Counted from the first letter of the stretch, positions 9,728 to 21,629 are shown. The stretch: 64,000 nucleotides of DNA from Stomoxys calcitrans (GCF_963082655.1 NC_081552.1:197117281-197181280); one strand, 5' to 3'. Translations and numbers: made by a program. Notes: a model not told the origin generated them from the letters alone.

Positions 9728-12266
9728 AGCCTTTAAAATTTAAGATATTGAGCTGAAACTTTGCACAGATTCTTTTTTTGTCCATAGGCAGGCTAAGATC
9801 GAAGATGGGCTACATCGGACTATATCTCGAAATAGCCCCCATATAGATCGATCCGACGATTTAAGGTCTTAGGCCCATAAAAGCAACATATATTATCCGA
9901 TTTTGCTGAATTCTGGGACAGTGAGTTGTGTCGGGCCCTTCGACATCTTTCTGCAACTTGTCACCGATCGGTTCAGATTTGGATATAGCTGCCATATAGA
10001 CCGATCTCTCGATTTAGGGTTTTGGGCCCTTAAAAGGAGCATTTATTGTTCGCTTTCGCAGAAATTTGGCACAATGAGTTGTGTTAGACCTCTCGACATC
10101 TATCTGTTATTTGACTCAGATCGGTTAAGATTTTGATATAACTGCTATATAGACCGATCTCTCGATTTAAGGTTTTAGGCCTATAAAAGGCGCATTTATT
10201 GTCCGATGTCGTCAAAATTTGGGACAGTGTGTTCCGTTAGGCCACTCGACATTCTTCTTCAAATTGGTCCAGATCGGCCCAGATTTGGATATAGCTGCCA
10301 TATAAACCGATCTTTCGATTTAGGGTTTTGGGTCCATAAAAGGTGCATTTATGGTCCGATTTTTTCGAAATTTGAAACAGTGAATTGCCTCAGGTCCTCC
10401 GACATTCTTCTTTAATGTGGCCTAGATCGGTTCAGATTTGAATATAGCTGTCATATAGACCGATCTCTCGTTTTAAGGTCTTGGGCCTATAATAGGAACA
10501 TTTATTGTTCGATTTTGCCTAAATTTAGGACAGTGAGGTTTGTTTGGCCCTACGACATCATTTTTCAATTTGGCCCAGATCTGTCCGGATTTGGATATAG
10601 CTGCCACATAGACCGATCTCTCGTTTTGAGGGGTTTGGGCCCATCAAAGCCACATTTATTGTCCAATTTTTCCGAAATTCAGGAAAATTAGTTGTGTTAG
10701 GCCATTCGACATCTTACTGCAATTTGGCCCCGATCGGCTTTGATTAAGGTAATGCTGCCATATAGACCGATCTCTCCATTTAAGGTCATGGGCCCATAAA
10801 AGTCACATTTATTGTCAGATTTCTCTGAAATTTAGAACAAAGAGTAGTGTTAGGCCACTCGACATTCATCTTAAAATTGGTCCAGATCGGCCCAGATTTG
10901 GATATAGCTGCCATACAGACCGATCTCTCGATTTAAGGTCTTGAGCCTATAATAGGAGCATTTATTGTCCGTTTTTGCCTAAATTTAGGACAGTGAGGTT
11001 TGTTTGGCCCTACGACATTCTTCTTCAAATTGGTCCAGATCGGCCCAGATTTGGATATAGCTGCCATATAAACCGATCTTTCGATTTAAGGTCTTGGGCC
11101 TATAAAAGGTGCATTTATGGTCCGATTTCTCAGAAATGTGAAACAGTGAGTTGTGTTATAGCCTTCAACATTCTTCTTTAATGTGGCCCAGATCGGTCCA
11201 GATTTGGATATAGCTGCCATACAGACCGATCTCTCGTTTTAAGGTCTTGGGCCTATAATAGGAGCATTTATTGTCCGATTTTGCCTAAATTTAGGACAGT
11301 GAGGTTTGTTTGGCCCTACGACATCCTTCTTCAATTTGGCCCAGATCTGTCCGGATTTGGATATAGCTGCCATATAGACCGATCTCTCGTTTTAGGGTTT
11401 TGGGCCCATCAAAGCCACATTTATTGTCCGATTTTTCCGAAATTCAGGAAAATGAGTTGTGTTAGGCCATTCGACATCTTACTGCAATTTGGCCTCGATC
11501 GGCTTTGATTAAGGTAAAGCTGCCATATAGACCGATCTCTCGATTTAAGGTCATGGGCCCATAAAAGTCACATTTATTGTCAGATTTCTCTGAAATTTAG
11601 GACAATGAGTAGTGTTAGGCCACTCGACATTCTTCTTCAAATTGGTCCAGATCGGCCCAGATTGGATATAGCTGCCATACAGACCGATCTCTCGATTTAA
11701 GGTCTTGAGCCTATAATAGGAGCATTTATTGTCCGTTTTTGCCTAAATTTAGGACAGTGAGGTTTGTTTGGCCCTACGACATCCTTCTTCAATTTGGTCC
11801 AGATCGGTCCGGATTTGGATATAGCTGCCACTGAGACCGATCCCTCGATTTAGGGTTTTGGGCCCATAAAAGGCGCATTTATTTTCTGATTTCCCCGAAA
11901 TTTGGGACAGTGAGTTTTGTTAGGCCTGTCGACATCTTTTTGCAGTAAGGCTCAGATCGGCCCAGATTTGGATATAGCTGCCACTGAGACCAATCTCTCG
12001 ATTTAGGATTTTGGGCCCATAAAAGGTGCATTTATGCTCCGATTTCTCCGAAATTTGAAACAGTGAATTATGTTAGGTCCTTCGACATTCTTCTTCAATG
12101 TGGCCCAGATCGGTTTAGATTTGAATATAGCTGCGCGATCTCTCGACTTAAGGTCTTGGGCCTATAAAAAGAACATTTATTGTTCGATCTCGCAGAAATT
12201 TGGGACAGTGAGTTGCGTTAGGCTCTTCGACAACTTTCTGCAATTTGGCCCAGATCGGTACACTTT
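9728..12266 (+). repeat. Family A array: 16 tandem units of 153 bp, with a 765-bp higher-order repeat
   Basis: The anchor GCTGCCATATAGACCGATC recurs at 9991, 10144, 10297, 10450, 10603, 10757, 10910, 11063, 11216, 11369, 11522, 11674, 11827, 11980 and 12133, a spacing of 152-154 bp. Five consecutive units (10297-11062) are repeated in the same order at 11063-11826. Short open frames of about 70 codons within it are by-products of the period being divisible by three. The array has no family A left terminus; it begins with the interior block ATATTGAGCTGAAACTTTGCACAG near 9744. Confidence 0.9.
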
Positions 12267-12452
12267 GAATTTTGGGTAGGACTTTTGGGTCAAGGGGGAT
12301 TTTCCGCCCCCCTTGCGATATCAGACACTTATAGCCTGTGCTTCCCTACAGACCAACCTACACAATCTATGAAAATATCAAGGTAAGCGGTTTAGACGAT
12401 TTTGAGTCTCTACGAAACAAACAAATAAACCGACAAACAAACACAAATTAAT
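12267..12452 (+). repeat. Family B terminal segment
   Basis: It carries the end block of family B: GGGGGATTTTCCGCCCCCC, ATAGCCTGTGCTTCC, GACCAACCTACACAATCTATG and ACCGACAAACAAACACAAATT. The same end occurs at 44330-44462 and inverted at 35645-35770. It joins the 153-bp array on the left without an obvious signature. Confidence 0.7.
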
Positions 12453-12460
12453 TTTAATAC

Positions 12461-12857
12461 CCACCACCATAGGATGGGGGTATACTAGTCAAGTCATTGC
12501 GATTGTAGGCCGCAATTCCACTGTAAGCAATTCTCATCCGATTTGGCTGAAATTTTGTACATGGTGTTCTGTTATGACTTCCAACAACTGTGGCAAGTAC
12601 GGTTTAAAACTGTCTTTAACCTGATAAAGATCCCATATAAACCGATCTCCCGATTTGACTTCTTGAAACCTTACAAGCAGCGATTTTTATCCGATTTAGC
12701 TCAAATTTTACTTATATAGTGTTCTGTTATGACTCTCAACAACTGCGCCAAGTGCAATTCGGTCTATAACCAGATATAGCTGCCATATTTTAGCAGGGAC
12801 CATGGTGGTGGGTTCCCAAGATTCGGCCGGCCAAACTTAGCTCGCTTTTACTTGTTT
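12461..12857 (+). mobile_element. Family A element, short and nearly complete
   Basis: It starts ATACCCACCACCATAGGATGGGGGTATACTAG and ends GGTGGTGGGTTCCCAAGATTCGGCCGGCCAAACTTAGC..TTTTACTTGTTT-like. It is only about 400 bp: the GTCY block is deleted and fewer than three units remain. The paired ATACCCACCACC start and GGTGGTGGGT end are visible. Confidence 0.75.
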
Positions 12858-12879
12858 CTTTAATTATATGAGTTAGATC

Positions 12880-13200
12880 CTGAAGAACGGGACCTATTTT
12901 ATCGAGAAGTTTACCTTATCACTGCAGTGTGTATTTAGTCGGCATGCTTGCAATGGAGTAAATGTTGGATGCCTTAGATATAACATACTGACCATGTTTG
13001 GCACAAATATCTTCTCAGATCTCAGCAAATTGGAAGCTGAAATCTACCATTTTACTGTCGTCTTTCTCAATGTGTCCCTCATGACAGGCCTTTGTCTAAT
13101 TGCATGCTGAAAAGCGAAAAAAAATTGCAAGTACTAATTTTCAGCGAAAGATGCGACTACGTTGAGGAAGAGAGAGTTTATTTTGGCAACTCTTCTATTA
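12880..13200 (+). pseudogene. LINE-3 RNase H / zinc-finger fragment
   Basis: It aligns by eye with 50960-51530 of the better LINE-3 copy: ATCACTGCAGTGTGTAT (HCSVY), ACAAATATCTTCTCAG (INIFS), then a jump to TCCCTCATGACAGGCC (LTGH) and GATGCGACTACGTTGAGGAAGAG near the CCHC finger. A large internal deletion and stops are present. It is a relic with no neighbouring LINE-3 sequence. Confidence 0.6.
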
Positions 13201-14197
13201 GCCAATATGTTTAGGGTTAAGTAAAACATTTGTCGTGCTTTGCAGCCAAACGTTGAACAAGAAATTCAACACCATGTACAGAAACTTTAGCTTGGTATAC
13301 GAAACTTAAAAAGAGATTATGATTAATCATCATTTTTGGCGAACTTTGTAAAATGCTCTCAAATGCTTTGACCATTGACATACTGACAGGACAAAAATAT
13401 TCTTGTGCAAGTGCACACCAAGGTAAGAAAATTCAATATTTTCTTAGCCATGACACCATTAGCGGAAACCATTTGGAAACTTCTACATAAAGCCTTTTGA
13501 ATTTTCATTTCTATTGAAATTGAAAATGAAAAAAGGACATTAAGGAGTTGTTTTGCCTTCATTTATTTTTGTCGATTCACTCGCCCTACAGTTTCTGTAT
13601 TTCCATTGAGAAATATTTTACACTTCCTATGGCGGGGTGGGATGTGGTCGCGGCCATTGTTAACGCATTCATATATTCTTGGGGGCAAAATATAATATCG
13701 CAAAAATGTGCTTGGCAATTGTTATAGAAGTTTGACAGCTTGTTACATGGCACGAAACTGACATGAATACATTGTGCGCGTTCATAGGTAAACGACAGCT
13801 TTCAAATGAGAAACGGTTTTATGAAATAGAACTCTGTAGCCTGCAGGCTTCCATCACAGTCTGCCACCTGCCTGGAAGGACGCCAGCCCGTTCGCAGCAT
13901 CAGTCTTCTTATGCAAAGGAGTGGAGGCAAAACAAAGAAACTTTTGCTCAGCATGACTGGAATCACAAAAGCACGTGTTTTTCAGCCAGAAATAAAATTC
14001 TAAAGTTTATGTTTTGCATTTCTTTTTTTTCTATCCAGTTTCATTTGTTTTCTGTGTTGCTTGGTTGCTAGGAAGAAATATTAAATTGCTAATGAAATTA
14101 AATTGTTCAACTGAGCAACTGATATTGAGCAATGCATCAGGTTTGTTTTAGCAACATGACGCTTGGCAGTTTTAAATCGAAACAAAAGGTAATGTGA
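13201..14197. other. No feature recognised
   Basis: About 1 kb with no match to the repeats in the window. An open frame at 13763-14071 (102 codons, plus strand) gives a low-complexity, unfamiliar product and is probably chance. A minus-strand frame at 13359-13562 is also unconvincing. This may be original flanking DNA of the locus. Confidence 0.4.
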
Positions 14198-15812
14198 ACA
14201 AGTAAAAAGGTGTTAAGTTCGGCCGACCGAACTTTCGATACCCACCACCTCGGGTATATATGTAAACCACCTTTTATCAAAATTCGGTGAAAATTTCATA
14301 CCTTATACTCATATACCTCATACCGATCTGTACTATATACGACACGGATGTCGAAAAGCCGAACATAAGTCACTGTGTCAAATTTCAGTGAAATCGGATT
14401 ATAAATGCGCCTTTTATGGGGCCAAGACATTAAATCGAGATATCGGTCTACATGGCAGCTATATCCAAATCTGGACCGATTTGCGCCAAGTTGCATAAAC
14501 ATGTCGAAGAGCCTAACACAAAGCACTGTCCCAAATTTCGGCGAAATCGGACAATAAATGCCTCTTTTATGGGCCCTAAACCTTAAATCGTGAGATCAGT
14601 CTATATGGCAGCTATATTCCAATCTGGACCGATCTGGGCAAAATTGAAGAAAGACGTCGAAAAGCCTAACCAAACTCACTGTCTCAAATTTCAGCGACAT
14701 CGGACAATAAATGCGTCTTTTATGGCCCCAAAACTTAAAACCTAGATATCGGTTTATATGGCAGCTATATCCAAATCTGGACCGTTCTGTGCGATATTGC
14801 AGAAGTATGTCAAGGGGCTTAACTTAACTCACTGTTCTAAATTTCGGCGACATCGGACAATGAATGGGCATTTCATGGGCCCAAAACCATTAATCAAGAA
14901 ATCGGTCTATATTACAGCTATATCCAAATCTGAACCGATCTGAGCCAAATTGAAGAAATATGTCAAAGGGCCTAACACAACTCACTGTCCCAAATTTCCG
15001 CAAAATCGGATAAGGAATGTGGCTTTTATGGGCCTTACATCATAAATCGGAGGATCGATCTATATGGCAGCTATATCCAAATCTGGACCGATCTGAGCCA
15101 AATTAACGAAGGATGTCGATGGGCCTTACACAATTCACTGTCCCGAATTTCATCAAAATCGGATAATAAATGCGGCTTTTGTGGGCCTAAGACCCTAAAC
15201 CGGAGGATCGGTCTATATGGCAGCTGTATCCAAATCTGAACCGATCGGGGCGAATTTAACGAAGGATGTCGAAGGGCCTGAGACAACTCACTGTCCCAAA
15301 TTTCAGCAAAATCGGATAATAAAAGTGGCTTTTATGGGCCTTAGACCCCAAATCGGAGGATCGGTCTATATGGCAGCTATATCCAAATCTGGATCGATCT
15401 GAGCCAAATTGACGAAGGATATCGAAGGGCCTAACACAACTCACTGCCCCAAATTTCAACAAAATCGGATATTAAATGTGGCTTTTTTGGGCCTAAGACC
15501 CTAAATCGGCGGATCGGTCTATATGGGGGCTATATCAAGATATTGTCCGATATAGCCCATCTTCGAACTTGACCTGCTTATGGACAAAAAAAAGAACCTG
15601 TGCAAAAATTCAGCTCAATATCTCTATTTTTAAAGACTGTAGCGTTATTTCAACAGACAGACGGACAGACGGACGGACATGTCTAGATCGTCTTAGATTT
15701 TTACACTGATCAAGAATATATATACTTTATACGGTCGGAAATGGATATTTCGATGTGTTGCAAACGGAATGACAAAATGAATATACCCCCATCCTTCGGT
15801 GGTGGGTATAAA
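14198..15812 (-). mobile_element. Family A DINE-like element, complete, with about 8 units of 153 bp
   Basis: Read on the minus strand it starts TTTATACCCACCACCGAAGGATGGGGGTATATTC, then CCGTTTGCAACACATCGAAATATCC, ATATATATTCTTGATCAGTG, GTCCGTCCGTCTGTCCGTC, then tandem units (anchors at 14451, 14604, 14757 and on), and ends in TTCGGTCGGCCGAACTTAACACC with TTTTTACTTGTT. Both ends are present, so this is a full element of 1.6 kb. It has no coding capacity and would depend on a helitron-like (Helentron) enzyme in trans, if the DINE-1 parallel holds. Confidence 0.82.
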
Positions 15813-15849
15813 TATCAATGTGGCATATGTCTTCAGATTTCTTGCAGCG

Positions 15850-16560
15850 AAATATGAGGCAAGTCCGTCGAGGTTGACGTTCAACCTTTAGCAGATGTCA
15901 ATAATAGGTGGGGGGGCCTGATGCCATGATCGTACAATCGTATGATACGATCTCTATGCCATCTGGAGGGGCATAGAGAAATACCACCCCGCTTTGGGAA
16001 ACTCCTTGTTTCACTCTATGGTGCTTCGACTTATTCCACAAATGACTTGCGACAGCACAGATAATTTGCGACTCAGCGTTTCAGGCCTGGCTGGAGGGAC
16101 GTGTTGGGGCAATGTCCTCAAATAACTTCGATAGGTCCAGTGCCACGAGAACCGTCGTATCACATGGCCTGGGCTGATTAAAGCCACTGCAAATCTGTGC
16201 GGCGATGGCATGCAAAGCAGTTGTTGGCAATGCAGTCTTCGAAATCCAGTCTTCGAAAATGCTCGCCGAATGGAAATTCTCCTACGAGGCTCGGTAGGAG
16301 AAATGCCCCAAGCTTCTTTGCTACTGGTGAGAGAAGGGAGATCGGTCTGTATGACTCCCCCAAACTAGGACATTACTTTCCAGACATCAGGAACAATAAA
16401 AGTGTTCAAGGACAGGTTGAGGACAGTAGTAAGGTACTCAACTCCAAGTAAATCCAGATTCTTCAACATCAGTGTAGAGATTCCATCGGGGCCCAGTGCA
16501 TAGGAAGATTTGGCGCCACGGATGACATTCGTATCTTCGCCCACAGTAAATTGTGATGGC
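15850..16560 (-). pseudogene. LINE-6 reverse transcriptase (broken)
   Basis: The minus strand reads GPDGISTLMLKNLDLLGVEYL and VLNLSLNTFIVPDVWKV, then ESYRPISLLSPVAKKL, then a changed HGFRRLH block, then MPLPPDGI-like remains before EIVSYDCTIMASG. The last motif should contain YADD; here Y is followed directly by D, which fits a 6-bp loss of two residues. Downstream PPIIDIC and LDGLASYFAARNLK are typical of the same protein. Stops break it in at least four places. Confidence 0.75.
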
Positions 16561-16879
16561 TGTTCATCGGCTCGGAGACCACGAATACGGCGAATGGCGC
16601 TCCTCTAAGCCCTGTCACTTTCGGGATGCACAATAAATTGACGGTTAAACAACCAGGCGCATCTCTACGGATCAGTCACGGTTACGTCGCCAAAAGAAAC
16701 TGAGGTCCTCTCATCCCGTCTAACGAGGTTCGAGAGTGACTAAACAGTAGACCACCGCTTGCCGAAACAGGTGCCTAGGTATCATTGCTCCAAGTGTTCC
16801 AGCCATAAATTCCGCTTATGTTCGTTGACTACCCTGTTTATTTCCAGATTCAGCTCGCTGATTCTGGGTTTAGCGGGGT

Positions 16880-17780
16880 CCATACCACGAATCCTATCAC
16901 GCTCGTCTACGAGTACCACTGCCTGCGCCAGAAAATTGGGCCGAACTTAGTGTATTCGACCGGCTGGTATAAAGCGGACGGCTGCTGCGTTAATAATGTC
17001 TCGGAACTTCCTCTCGTAAATTGGACAACCGAGGGAGGTGTCAGTTCACTGAAGCGGCGATTGGTGCATTCAATGAACAAATTAGGCCGCACTTGGGGTA
17101 TTCGACCAGCTGGTATAAAGCGAGCTGCTGATGCGTTAATGATGCACATCCGAGGGGGGTAGCAGGCGAGATAGGTCTACATTACACGGAATGGTGTATC
17201 ACGAAGGCCAATCTCCCACTTCCATTCCTTGAGCTAACCTTAGGTAGCACATTGTATCAGTGACAGTTGTGCAAGCTGCAGGTGTTGGTCAACTTTGTCC
17301 CCTGGATCGCTGCAACCAATATGTTCCTCCGACTCATAAAAATCCACAATCTCATCGCTCTTGCCACGGAGACCGTTGCAATTCAATTGCAAAAATGATG
17401 CACTTTCCGACGCAGGCCTGGCAATATTTGGGCTGGTAGCTGCCGTTGCGTAAATTGCCATACGGGAGAGGTCGGGGGGTCACATAGTTCAACGACGAGG
17501 ACGCAGAGGGCGACGACGACGATGCTTGTGACCCACTGCTGTACATGTTCGCACAGCAACTTACAACATATTCAGTGTGACTATACTCCCGTAGTGATGT
17601 GAGGCCAGAGCAAGATGGGAAATGCATCCACTCCATGCACCTCACCGACACCGACCGATGATGAAGGCGGTTCTGGCAAACCGAACAGAATCAGGATCCG
17701 AGGTTCTTATCAATCCCACCACAGACCAGAAGCGTGCGGAGAAGGCACTCCGGGATGTGCCTCTCCCATAACGAAAAAAA
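16880..17780 (-). pseudogene. LINE-6 PHD-like segment and endonuclease remains
   Basis: The minus strand reads FCSVCQNRLHHRSVSVRC, then WMHFPSCSGL and YVVSCCANMY, a Cys-His pattern like the PHD-type finger found near the start of some jockey-group ORFs. About 70 codons later comes SFLQLNCNGLRGKSDEIVDF (17340-17400), the first block of the apurinic endonuclease, containing the conserved Asn. The rest of the nuclease is mostly lost; near 16910-17150 an ARFIPAGRIPQVRPN segment from the linker after the nuclease appears twice. Confidence 0.7.
16933..17146. repeat. Direct repeat inside LINE-6 (66 bp, offset about 146 bp)
   Basis: 16933-17002 and 17079-17146 share CTTGGGGTATTCGACCAGCTGGTATAAAGCG-type sequence with several differences. 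Both encode the same IPAGRIPxVRPN peptide on the minus strand. It is an old local duplication in the dead element, or part of an ancestral repeat. Confidence 0.65.
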
Positions 17781-17894
17781 AGGACGAACTCGTACACTGA
17801 GGTGGCAGTCGTTGCCGATGAAGGATTCCATCGGGTCAATCCGGTGCGAACAACCGGCTGCCATGGGATTAACCGTGATCTTGTATGTCTACGT

Positions 17895-18055
17895 TGTAGG
17901 GTTGGTGGGTATAAAAACCTGACATATCTCCCATGTAAACCGGTCTCTCGATTATCCTTGTTCGGTTGCTGGAAGATTCAATTTTTTTCAGTTTTAACAG
18001 AAGTTTGTTATGTAGAATAAAATCATGCCATTCAACTAAATTTAGTTTGTATAAA
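17895..18055 (+). repeat. Family A fragment joined to a family C array
   Basis: GGTTGGTGGGTATAAAAACC, CATATCTCCCATGTAAACCGG and TATGTAGAATAAAAT match the 3' part of the family A element at 56690-56810. The fragment is truncated on both sides. Confidence 0.6.
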
Positions 18056-18059
18056 TATT

Positions 18060-19735
18060 AGCAGAATCCGGAGAAGGGAGCTAGACCCATTGATAAGTAT
18101 AGCGATCAACTCAGAATCACATTCTGATTCGATTTAGCCATGTCCGTCTGCCCGTCTGTGAGTCCATGTATTTTTGTAATCAAAGTGCATGTCGTATTTG
18201 TTTTCCCATCATCACGATATTTGGCACTTGTCACTTTTTTGGCCCAAGGACGATTTTGGTTGAGTTTGGTAAAAATCGGTTAAGATTTAGATATAGCTTC
18301 CATATATATGTATCACCCGATTTCCACTTAAATGGCCGTAGTAACTACAATTTTCAACCGATCTGCACAAAATTTGGCACGCATTGTTTTGTTACTGATC
18401 TTAACGTATCGGCAAAATTTTATCCAAATCGGTTCAGATTAAGATATAGCTTTCATATATATGTTTCACCCGATTTCCAGTTAAATGGCCGTAGTAACTA
18501 CAATTTTCAACCGATCTGCACAAAATTTGGCACGTATTGTTTTGTTACTTATCTTAACGCATCGGCAAAATTTTATCCAAATCGGTTAAGATTAAGATAT
18601 AGCTTTCATATATATGTATCATCCGATTTGCACTGAAATGGCCGTAGTAGCTGCAATTTTCAATCGATCTGCACAAAATTTGGCACGTATTGTTTTGTTA
18701 CTTATCTCAACATATGTTCAAGATTTCATCAAAATCGGTACAGATTAAGATATAGTTCCCATATATATGTATCATCCGATTTGCACTGAAATGGCCGTAG
18801 TAGCTTCAATTTTCAACCGATATGCACAAAATTTGGCACGGACTGTTTTGTTACATATCTTAACATATCTGCAAAATGTCATCAAAATCGGTTCAGATTA
18901 AGATATAGCTCCCATATATATGTATCGCCCGATTTGCACTTAAATGGCCGTAGTAGCTAAAATTTTCAACCGATCTGCACAAAATTTGGCACGCATTGTT
19001 TTGTTACTGATCTTAACGTATCGGCAAAATTTTATCCAAATCGGTTCAGATTAAGATATAGCTTTCATATATATGTTTCACCCGATTTCCAGTTAAATGG
19101 CCGTAGTAACTACAATTTTCAACCGATCTGCACAAAATTTGGCACGTATTGTTTTGTTACTTATCTCAACATATGTTCAAGATTTCATCAAAATCGTTTC
19201 AGATTAAGATATAGCTTCCATATAAATGTATCACCCGATTTGCACTGAAATGGCCGTAGTAGCTACAATTTTCAATCGATCTGCACAAAATTTGGCACGG
19301 AGTGTTTTGTTCCTTATCTTAACATACGTTCAAGATTTCATCAAAATCGGTTCAGATTAAGATATAGCTTCCATATATATGTATCACCCGATTTCCACTT
19401 AAATGGCCGTAGTAGCTGCAATTTTCAATCGATCTGCACAAAATTTGACACGCATTGTTTTGTTACTGATCTTAACGTATCGGCAAAATTTTATCAAAAT
19501 CGGTTCAGATGAAGATATAGCTCCCATATATATGTATCATCCGATTTGCACTGAAATGGCCGTAGTAGCTGCAATTTTCAATCGATCTGCACAAAATTTG
19601 GTACGGATTGTTTTGCTACTGATTTTAACACATCTGCAAGATTTCAGCAAAATCAGTTTAAATTTGGATATAGCTCCAATATATGTTTTTTTGTGCTTCT
19701 TCCACTGTGCATCGCTTAAAAATGTTTTCTTAGTC
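18060..19735 (+). repeat. Family C DINE-like element with about 9 units of 153 bp
   Basis: It starts with AGAAGGGAGCTAGACCCATTGATAAG, CTCAGAATCACATTCTGATTCGATTTAG and a GTCCGTCTGCCCGTCTGTGAG block (GTCY type). Units then recur with CATATATATG anchors at 18301, 18454, 18607, 18760 and 18913, exactly 153 bp apart. The unit shares only scattered blocks with family A (AAATTTGG, AAATCGGTTCAGATT, GATATAGCT). The right terminus is missing; the last unit ends near 19735. Confidence 0.85.
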
Positions 19736-19900
19736 TTTTAACAACTACTGTGATTGCAAGGACCTATGCTTGTAACACACAATTGTGATCGCTATACCCA
19801 ATCCCAGTTCTTCAGATTACAACCCAAATTCCGCATGCTCATCTGGCCTGAAACGATACCCATCGTAATCTCAGTAGCTTCTATTACCATGGATATTCTA

Positions 19901-20135
19901 TTGGGTTGCCCAAAAAGTAATTGCGGATTTTTCATATAGTCGGCGTTGACAAATTTTTTCACAGCTTGTGACTCTGTAATTGCATTCTTTCTTCTGTCAG
20001 GTATCAGCTGTTACTTTTAGCTTGTTTTAGAAAAAAGTGTAAAAAAGTATATTTGATTAAAGTTCATTCTAAGTTTTATTAAAAATGCATTCACTTTCTT
20101 TTAAAAAATCCGCAATTACTTTTTGGGCAACCCAA
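19901..20135 (+). mobile_element. mariner-type MITE, copy 2 (complete, 235 bp)
   Basis: Terminal inverted repeats of about 28 bp (TTGGGTTGCCCAAAAAGTAA at the left, its complement at the right) lie between TA dinucleotides at 19899-19900 and 20136-20137. The interior includes GTCGGCGTTGACAAATTTTTTCACAG and a TATCAGCTGTTACTTTTAGC block. There is no open frame of note. Confidence 0.93.
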
Positions 20136-20137
20136 TA

Positions 20138-20691
20138 CATCACCTCTTAAAGTTTGTGCTGTTTGATAAGAGGAGCCTGCCATTTACATAATTGGGGCAT
20201 CATCATGCAGTGCATGACACTCTTATAAAATAACTTTTAAAATATTTTTACAGCATTTCAAATAATGTTTACAGAATTTGTTTTTGTTTGTTTTTTGTTA
20301 TGAATGTTTGTTAGATAATCATCATCATGATTAACAAAACAAACCAAAAAAAAAAAAATCAAAAACAAAGGAAAACATTGACACATCCTTTGGTGGTGTA
20401 GACGTCTTCTGTATGAATGTGGGCAAATATTCGTACGAGCATATACTCCAGTTACACTCAACACAATCAAGTGAAGCATTGAAAGCAGCAGGAGCTTTAA
20501 TTGAAAATAGCCGTAAATGTGGACTTTTTAGCAAATATTCTACCATGGAAAGTCACAACAGCAAAAAAAGGAAATCAAATATTGAATAAATTTATGACAT
20601 ACCTCAAGCTGGTAGTGATGATACTGTAATGAAAAAAATATGTATTTTCTTTAGAAAACGCAAGTACATTAGGTTGCCATGGAAATACTAG
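20138..20691. other. No feature recognised
   Basis: About 550 bp, AT-rich, with an A-rich tract at 20343-20362 and short shadow frames on the minus strand. No repeat match was noticed. Confidence 0.4.
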
Positions 20692-20800
20692 GTTAGGTTA
20701 GTTTTTATTGTGGAAATCGGAAATAAGACTTAATTAGATATATATTGGACATTGTGATACTACAGTAGCAACAGCCCCGCTCTGGTTATTCGAGTAAGCT
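20692..20800 (-). repeat. LINE/SINE 3' tail fragment
   Basis: On the minus strand it reads GCTGTTGCTACTGTAGTATCACAATG and ends in AACTAACCTAACC. The GTATCACAATG core and CTAACC end recur in SINE-2 at 52750-52830 and 62570-62642, and fit the 3' UTRs of muscid LINEs as I know them. It was probably left by a heavily truncated insertion. Confidence 0.5.
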
Positions 20801-20877
20801 GCAACCTCTTTAAAAGATAAACCCTCTTGCCGAAGATCCAATCAACAAAACACCATTTTAACTTGTTTATATAAAGG

Positions 20878-21308
20878 AAACTAGCTGGACAGGGCCCGCT
20901 CCGCTGCGCCTTTTTTCACTCTCCAGTATTTTACCTGAGCCGTTTATTGGCACGGTCAGGAAATAAGTTCTGTTTGGGGTTGCTGGTACGGCCTTTCACA
21001 TATTTCGCCCCAATGTGAATATCATATTGGTGCCCTACTCCCAAATACCTTCAATACCAGAAAATATATCCGGTATGGTGGTATTTTTGTGGGTGAGGTG
21101 GACCCCCATATATCAAATGTATGTTCCAGTCTAAAAAACTTTCATTTGAACCCCATATTTTCATGATTAGTCTATATTTCCATTTGACGGGCTTTGGAGG
21201 TGGAGTCCCCCACCCCCCTAGATATCTCTTTCTAACTAAGTATACCAAATTTCTATTTTTGAGTAATTATAAACAAACTATATTTCGCTTAAATCGTCTC
21301 ACCCATCT
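20878..21308 (+). repeat. Family B-related block, left part
   Basis: It opens with AACTAGCTGGACAGGGCCCG and CTCCGCTGCGCC, then carries units with CTACTCCCAAATACCTTC, TTCATTTGAACCCCATATT and GGTGGAGTCCCCCACCCCCC. SINE-1 interrupts it at 21319 and it resumes at 21630. Confidence 0.65.
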
Positions 21309-21318
21309 CCGAGATCTT

Positions 21319-21619
21319 GCAAATGCAAATTTTGCCCATGAACATTCCATTAAGGAACTGGGGCAAACTTCTCACATATCAATGAGTGCAGTCCGATTCA
21401 AGTTTTAAGCTCAATGACAAGGGGCCTCCTTTTTATAGCCAAGTTCGCAGTGCGACATCTCTTTCGAGAGAAGTTTTACATGGCATAGTACCCCACAAAT
21501 GTTGCCAGCATTAGGAGGGGAAAACCAGAACTGAAAATTGTTTTCTGGTTGTCTCGCCAGGATTCGAACCCCAGCGTTCAGCGTCATAGGCGGACATGCT
21601 TACCCTTGCACTAACCTCA
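21319..21619 (-). mobile_element. SINE-1 with 10-bp target duplication, in family B
   Basis: Minus strand: tRNA-like head with a perfect B box (GGTTCGAATCC within CAGGATTCGAACC at about 21560) and a full body ending TGGGCAAAATTTGCATTTGC. The flanks are CCGAGATCTT at 21309-21318 and the identical CCGAGATCTT at 21620-21629. The uninterrupted site CATCTCCGAGATCT also occurs in family B at 23707-23720. Confidence 0.92.
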
Positions 21620-21629
21620 CCGAGATCTT

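Larger units (their letters stand above)
15835..17880 (-). mobile_element. LINE-6: jockey-like non-LTR retrotransposon, degenerate
   Basis: On the minus strand, from 17.88 kb down, the parts come in order: a cysteine-rich PHD-like segment, an endonuclease start, a linker, and a reverse transcriptase ending just after the active site. There is no RNase H. The 3' end is missing and the left side abuts the family A element. The composition is more GC-rich than the surrounding repeats, as expected for former coding DNA. An internal direct repeat at 16933-17146 is unusual. The element is dead. Confidence 0.75.

Noticed and set aside
9903..12279. Tandem peptide-repeat protein gene
   Set aside because: Frames are by-products of a 153-bp (3 x 51) period, appear on both strands and break in most units.
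13763..14071. 102-codon open frame as a host exon
   Set aside because: Low-complexity, no recognisable domain, no clear splice context; length is within chance for this size of window.
18166..18636. 156-codon frame in the family C array
   Set aside because: It repeats the same 51-residue unit three times; pure repeat shadow.
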